Shown here piece after piece: positions 61,412-64,000 of a stretch of 64,000 nucleotides of DNA. Under the pieces are notes generated by a model, which saw only the letters and a program-made list of their open reading frames with translations, made no database searches and had not been told where the DNA came from. The translations under genes and the position numbers were made by a program. How positions within the stretch are numbered: the stretch's first letter is position 1; every line of letters starts with the position of its first letter. Source of the DNA: Pectobacterium brasiliense. Its GTDB lineage: Bacteria; Pseudomonadota; Gammaproteobacteria; Enterobacterales; Enterobacteriaceae. Location: positions 2,666,001 through 2,730,000 of the forward strand of contig NZ_JACGFN010000001.1 in the NCBI RefSeq assembly GCF_016950255.1. The letters run 5' to 3'.

Positions 61412-61974
61412 GTAAAACCAAGCGTTGGCTCACCGCTTTTCTGGCCCTGTTAGTGCTTATCCTCATCGGCTGGAATATTGCGGATGACGACACGGTAGCA
61501 GCACCGGATGCAAACGACCCCGCCGTGCCGGTTTATACCAGCGAAAAGACGAATACGCAGGTATACAGCCCTGCGGGTAAGCTGAGCTACAGACTGATCT
61601 CGGAAAAAGCGGAGTATTTCAACGAGGAGCAGTTGAGCTGGTTTACCACGCCTGTTGCCACGCTGTTCAATGAACAAGGCACCGCAACCTGGTCAGTACG
61701 CGCCGATCGCGCCAAGCTGACAAAAGACAAGATGCTCTATCTGTACGGCAACGTTGAGGTGAATAGCCTGACGAAAGACGCACAGCTTCAGCGCATCACA
61801 ACGAATAATGCCCAGGTGAATCTGGTCACGCAGGACGTCTCTTCCGATGATGAAGTCACCCTGTACGGCGCCAGCTTCACGTCAAGCGGAATGAAAATGC
61901 GCGGGAATCTGCGTAACAAAACGGCCGAGTTGATCGAAAAGGTAAAAACCTCTTATGAAATCCAAAACCAATAA
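61408..61974 (+). CDS. lptC: LPS export protein LptC
   Basis: 188-residue bitopic inner-membrane protein that links LptB2FG to LptA. One membrane helix (WLTAFLALLVLILIGWNIA), then a beta-jellyroll periplasmic domain with KLSYRLISEKAEYF and MLYLYGNVEVNSLT. It overlaps both neighbours: kdsC by 4 bases and lptA by 20. Confidence 0.95.
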   Translation: MSKTKRWLTAFLALLVLILIGWNIADDDTVAAPDANDPAVPVYTSEKTNTQVYSPAGKLSYRLISEKAEYFNEEQLSWFTTPVATLFNEQGTATWSVRADRAKLTKDKMLYLYGNVEVNSLTKDAQLQRITTNNAQVNLVTQDVSSDDEVTLYGASFTSSGMKMRGNLRNKTAELIEKVKTSYEIQNQ

Positions 61975-62527
61975 TCTGATGCGTAACACCCTGATCGCCA
62001 GCTCGCTGTTCGCCGTCAGCGTTTCCGCCTTTGCCGTGACCGGCGATAGCAATCAACCTATTCACATTGATTCAGCACAGCAATCTCTGGACATGCAGGG
62101 CAACACGGTAACCTTCACCGGTAATGTTGTCGTGAAGCAAGGCACGATTGAAGTAAAAGCCGACAAGGTCGTCGTGACGCGTCCACAGGGCACGCAAGGC
62201 AGTGAAGTGGTGGAAGGTTACGGCAACCCCGTGACGTTCTATCAGATGCAGGACAACGGCAAACCGGTGAAAGGTCACGCGCAGAAAATCCGCTACGAGC
62301 TGGCCAAAGACTTTCTGGTGCTGACAGGTGATGCTTATCTGGAACAGCAGGACAGCAATGTCAAAGGCGATCGCATCACTTATCTGGTGAAACAGCAGCA
62401 GATGGAAGCGACCAGCGACAAAGGAAAACGCGTGACGACGGTGTTGGTTCCTTCCCAGCTTCAGGATAAAGAAAACAAGAGCCAGCCTTCTCGTTCTCAG
62501 CAACCGCAACCACGGGTCACTGAATAA
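61955..62527 (+). CDS. lptA: LPS periplasmic bridge protein LptA
   Basis: 190-residue periplasmic beta-jellyroll protein that forms the bridge carrying lipopolysaccharide to LptDE. Signal peptide about 1-27 (ending VSAFA). Core segments QPIHIDSAQQSLDMQGNTVTFTGNVVVKQGTI and VVEGYGNPVTFYQMQ match E. coli; the Gln/Ser/Pro-rich tail is variable. The start lies inside lptC; a later in-frame ATG (MRNTLIASSLF) would also give a signal peptide. Confidence 0.95.
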   Translation: MKSKTNNLMRNTLIASSLFAVSVSAFAVTGDSNQPIHIDSAQQSLDMQGNTVTFTGNVVVKQGTIEVKADKVVVTRPQGTQGSEVVEGYGNPVTFYQMQDNGKPVKGHAQKIRYELAKDFLVLTGDAYLEQQDSNVKGDRITYLVKQQQMEATSDKGKRVTTVLVPSQLQDKENKSQPSRSQQPQPRVTE

Positions 62528-62530
62528 GTT

Positions 62531-63256
62531 ATGGCAACATTAACCGCAGAAAATCTAGCCAAGGCGTACAAAGGCCGTAAGGTCGTGGAAAACGTCAGTC
62601 TCACCGTGAATTCCGGCGAAATCGTCGGCCTGCTAGGGCCGAACGGTGCTGGCAAAACGACAACGTTCTACATGGTCGTGGGCATTGTTCCGCGTGATGA
62701 AGGACGCATCGTCATTGACGATGATGACATCAGCCTGCTTCCTTTGCACGAACGCGCGCTGCGCGGCATCGGCTATCTGCCACAGGAAGCCTCTATCTTC
62801 CGTCGCTTAAGCGTGTATGACAACCTGATGGCGGTGTTACAGATCCGTAAAGATCTGACAACCGAACAGCAGGAAGATCGTGCCAATGAGCTAATGGAAG
62901 AATTCCATATTATTCATTTGCGCGATAGTCTGGGACAATCGCTGTCCGGTGGAGAAAGACGCCGCGTAGAAATTGCGCGTGCGCTGGCAGCGAATCCGAA
63001 GTTCATCCTGCTGGATGAACCGTTTGCGGGCGTAGACCCGATCTCCGTACTGGATATTAAAAAAATCATTGAGCATCTGCGTGACAGCGGGCTTGGCGTG
63101 TTGATTACCGATCATAACGTCCGCGAAACGCTTGATGTCTGTGAACGAGCCTACATCGTGAGTCAGGGCAACCTGATCGCCCACGGTTCACCGACCGATA
63201 TTCTGGCCGATGAACAGGTGAAACGCGTCTATCTGGGCGAAGGTTTCCGACTCTGA
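62531..63256 (+). CDS. lptB: LPS export ABC ATPase LptB
   Basis: 241-residue cytoplasmic ATPase that powers LPS extraction through LptFG. Walker [18 protein letters not shown]-loop LPQEAS, signature [15 protein letters not shown], Walker [14 protein letters not shown], switch [10 protein letters not shown], and the C-terminal VYLGEGFRL. 3 bases after lptA. Confidence 0.98.
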   Translation: MATLTAENLAKAYKGRKVVENVSLTVNSGEIVGLLGPNGAGKTTTFYMVVGIVPRDEGRIVIDDDDISLLPLHERALRGIGYLPQEASIFRRLSVYDNLMAVLQIRKDLTTEQQEDRANELMEEFHIIHLRDSLGQSLSGGERRRVEIARALAANPKFILLDEPFAGVDPISVLDIKKIIEHLRDSGLGVLITDHNVRETLDVCERAYIVSQGNLIAHGSPTDILADEQVKRVYLGEGFRL

Positions 63257-63305
63257 TAGGGTAATATTTTATCTTTGCAGTACTTATGGGACGTTAGCGC
63301 GATTT

Positions 63306-64000
63306 ATGAAGCAAGGTTTGCAACTCAGGCTTAGCCAGCAACTGGCCATGACTCCACAGCTCCAACAGGCGATCCGCCTGTTGCAACTGTCCACGCTTGA
63401 ATTGCAACAGGAAATTCAACTGGCGCTGGAAAGCAATCCGTTGCTCGAACAAACGGATCAGCACGACGAAATCGAGTCATTTGAAAAGGCAGACAGCGAT
63501 TCACTGGATACCGGCGAAGCTCTTGAACAAAGAGACATGCCGGAAGAATTGCCGCTCGATGCCACCTGGGATGAAATCTACTCCGCAGGCACGCCGTCGG
63601 GCACCGGCACCGACTATCGCGATGAAGAACTGCCAATTTATCAAGGCGAAACCACGCAAACGCTTCAGGATTACCTGATGTGGCAGGTCGAGCTAACGCC
63701 GTTTTCCGACACCGACGCGGCTATCGCGACCTCTATCGTCGATGCGGTCGACAACACAGGTTACCTGACCGTACCGTTGCAGGACATTCTTGACAGCATC
63801 GGTGACGACGACGTGACGCTGGAAGAGGTTGAAGCCGTACTCAAACGCGTGCAGCGCTTCGATCCCGTTGGCGTCGCCGCTCGCGATCTGCGTGATTGTC
63901 TGCTGGTGCAGCTTTCCCAGTTCGCCGACGACACGCCACGTCTAACCGAAGCCCGCCTGATCGTCAGCGATCATCTCGATCTGTTAGCCAACCATGATTT
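63306..64000 (+). CDS. rpoN: RNA polymerase sigma-54 factor (5' part, runs off the window)
   Basis: First 231 residues of sigma-54. Region I is complete: [37 protein letters not shown], the Gln/Leu-rich part that binds core polymerase and activators. An acidic region II (about 50-120) follows, then the start of the core-binding domain ([19 protein letters not shown]). The C-terminal HTH and RpoN box lie beyond 64000. It follows lptB by 49 bases, as in E. coli. Confidence 0.97.
   Translation, partial: MKQGLQLRLSQQLAMTPQLQQAIRLLQLSTLELQQEIQLALESNPLLEQTDQHDEIESFEKADSDSLDTGEALEQRDMPEELPLDATWDEIYSAGTPSGTGTDYRDEELPIYQGETTQTLQDYLMWQVELTPFSDTDAAIATSIVDAVDNTGYLTVPLQDILDSIGDDDVTLEEVEAVLKRVQRFDPVGVAARDLRDCLLVQLSQFADDTPRLTEARLIVSDHLDLLANHD

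Overview
This window is chromosomal DNA from a gamma-proteobacterium of the order Enterobacterales. It most resembles a soft-rot Pectobacteriaceae genome (Pectobacterium-like). The evidence is near-identity of many proteins to their E. coli counterparts (L13, S9, GltB, ArcB, DiaA, ParE) and E. coli-like gene order at most loci, combined with plant-pathogen-style accessory loci: a PTS/aldolase operon, an alginate-lyase-like protein, an acetoin/butanediol dehydrogenase and a sugar-acid cluster. The genus is inferred from memory of gene content; no database search was made.

Layout. 96-3654 (minus) is the L-lactate operon lldP-lldR-lldD, with a control region carrying two LldR-type palindromes and an ArcA-type box. 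4385-9722 (plus) is a fructose-type PTS operon: PRD regulator, EIIA, EIIB, EIIC and two different class II aldolases. 9937-10980 is an unrecognised four-helix membrane protein. 11078-15642 (minus) is parE, yqiA, cpdA, yqiB and nudF. 15979-19487 (plus) is tolC, ygiB and ygiC. 19556-20341 (minus) is ygiD. 20501-21119 (minus) is the RNase P RNA gene with tandem copies of its 3' end and terminator. 21145-25706 is rsmI (minus), then lpoA, yraN, diaA and dolP (plus). 25829-28582 (minus) is an alginate-lyase-like gene, mtgA and elbB. About 28785-28905 (plus) is the small RNA ArcZ, pointing at arcB (29087-31456, minus). 31568-32499 (minus) is yhcC, broken by a 2-base frameshift. 33152-39040 (plus) is gltB-gltD, followed by budC. 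40141-41291 (minus) is sspB and sspA.

41712-47650 is an accessory cluster inserted between sspA and rpsI, which are neighbours in E. coli. It holds a mannonate/gluconate-dehydratase-family enzyme, a FadR-type GntR regulator, an IdnO-like reductase, an IdnD-like dehydrogenase and an MHS-type transporter. 47736-49968 (minus) is rpsI, rplM and zapE. 50184-53452 (plus) is zapG, degQ and degS. 53569-58423 (minus) is murA, ibaG and mlaBCDEF. 58713 to the end (plus) is yrbG, kdsD, kdsC, lptC, lptA, lptB and the 5' part of rpoN.

How it works together. A large part of the window serves the cell envelope: TolC, LpoA, MtgA, DolP, MurA, MlaB-F, KdsD/C, LptA/B/C and DegQ/DegS. Another part serves redox control: ArcB and ArcZ are here, together with an apparent ArcA target (lldPRD). 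The two regions least explained by the conserved backbone are the PTS/two-aldolase operon and the cluster between sspA and rpsI. The second can be read as a kinase-free route from L-idonate-like acids through 5-ketogluconate and gluconate to 2-keto-3-deoxygluconate; that reading is an inference.
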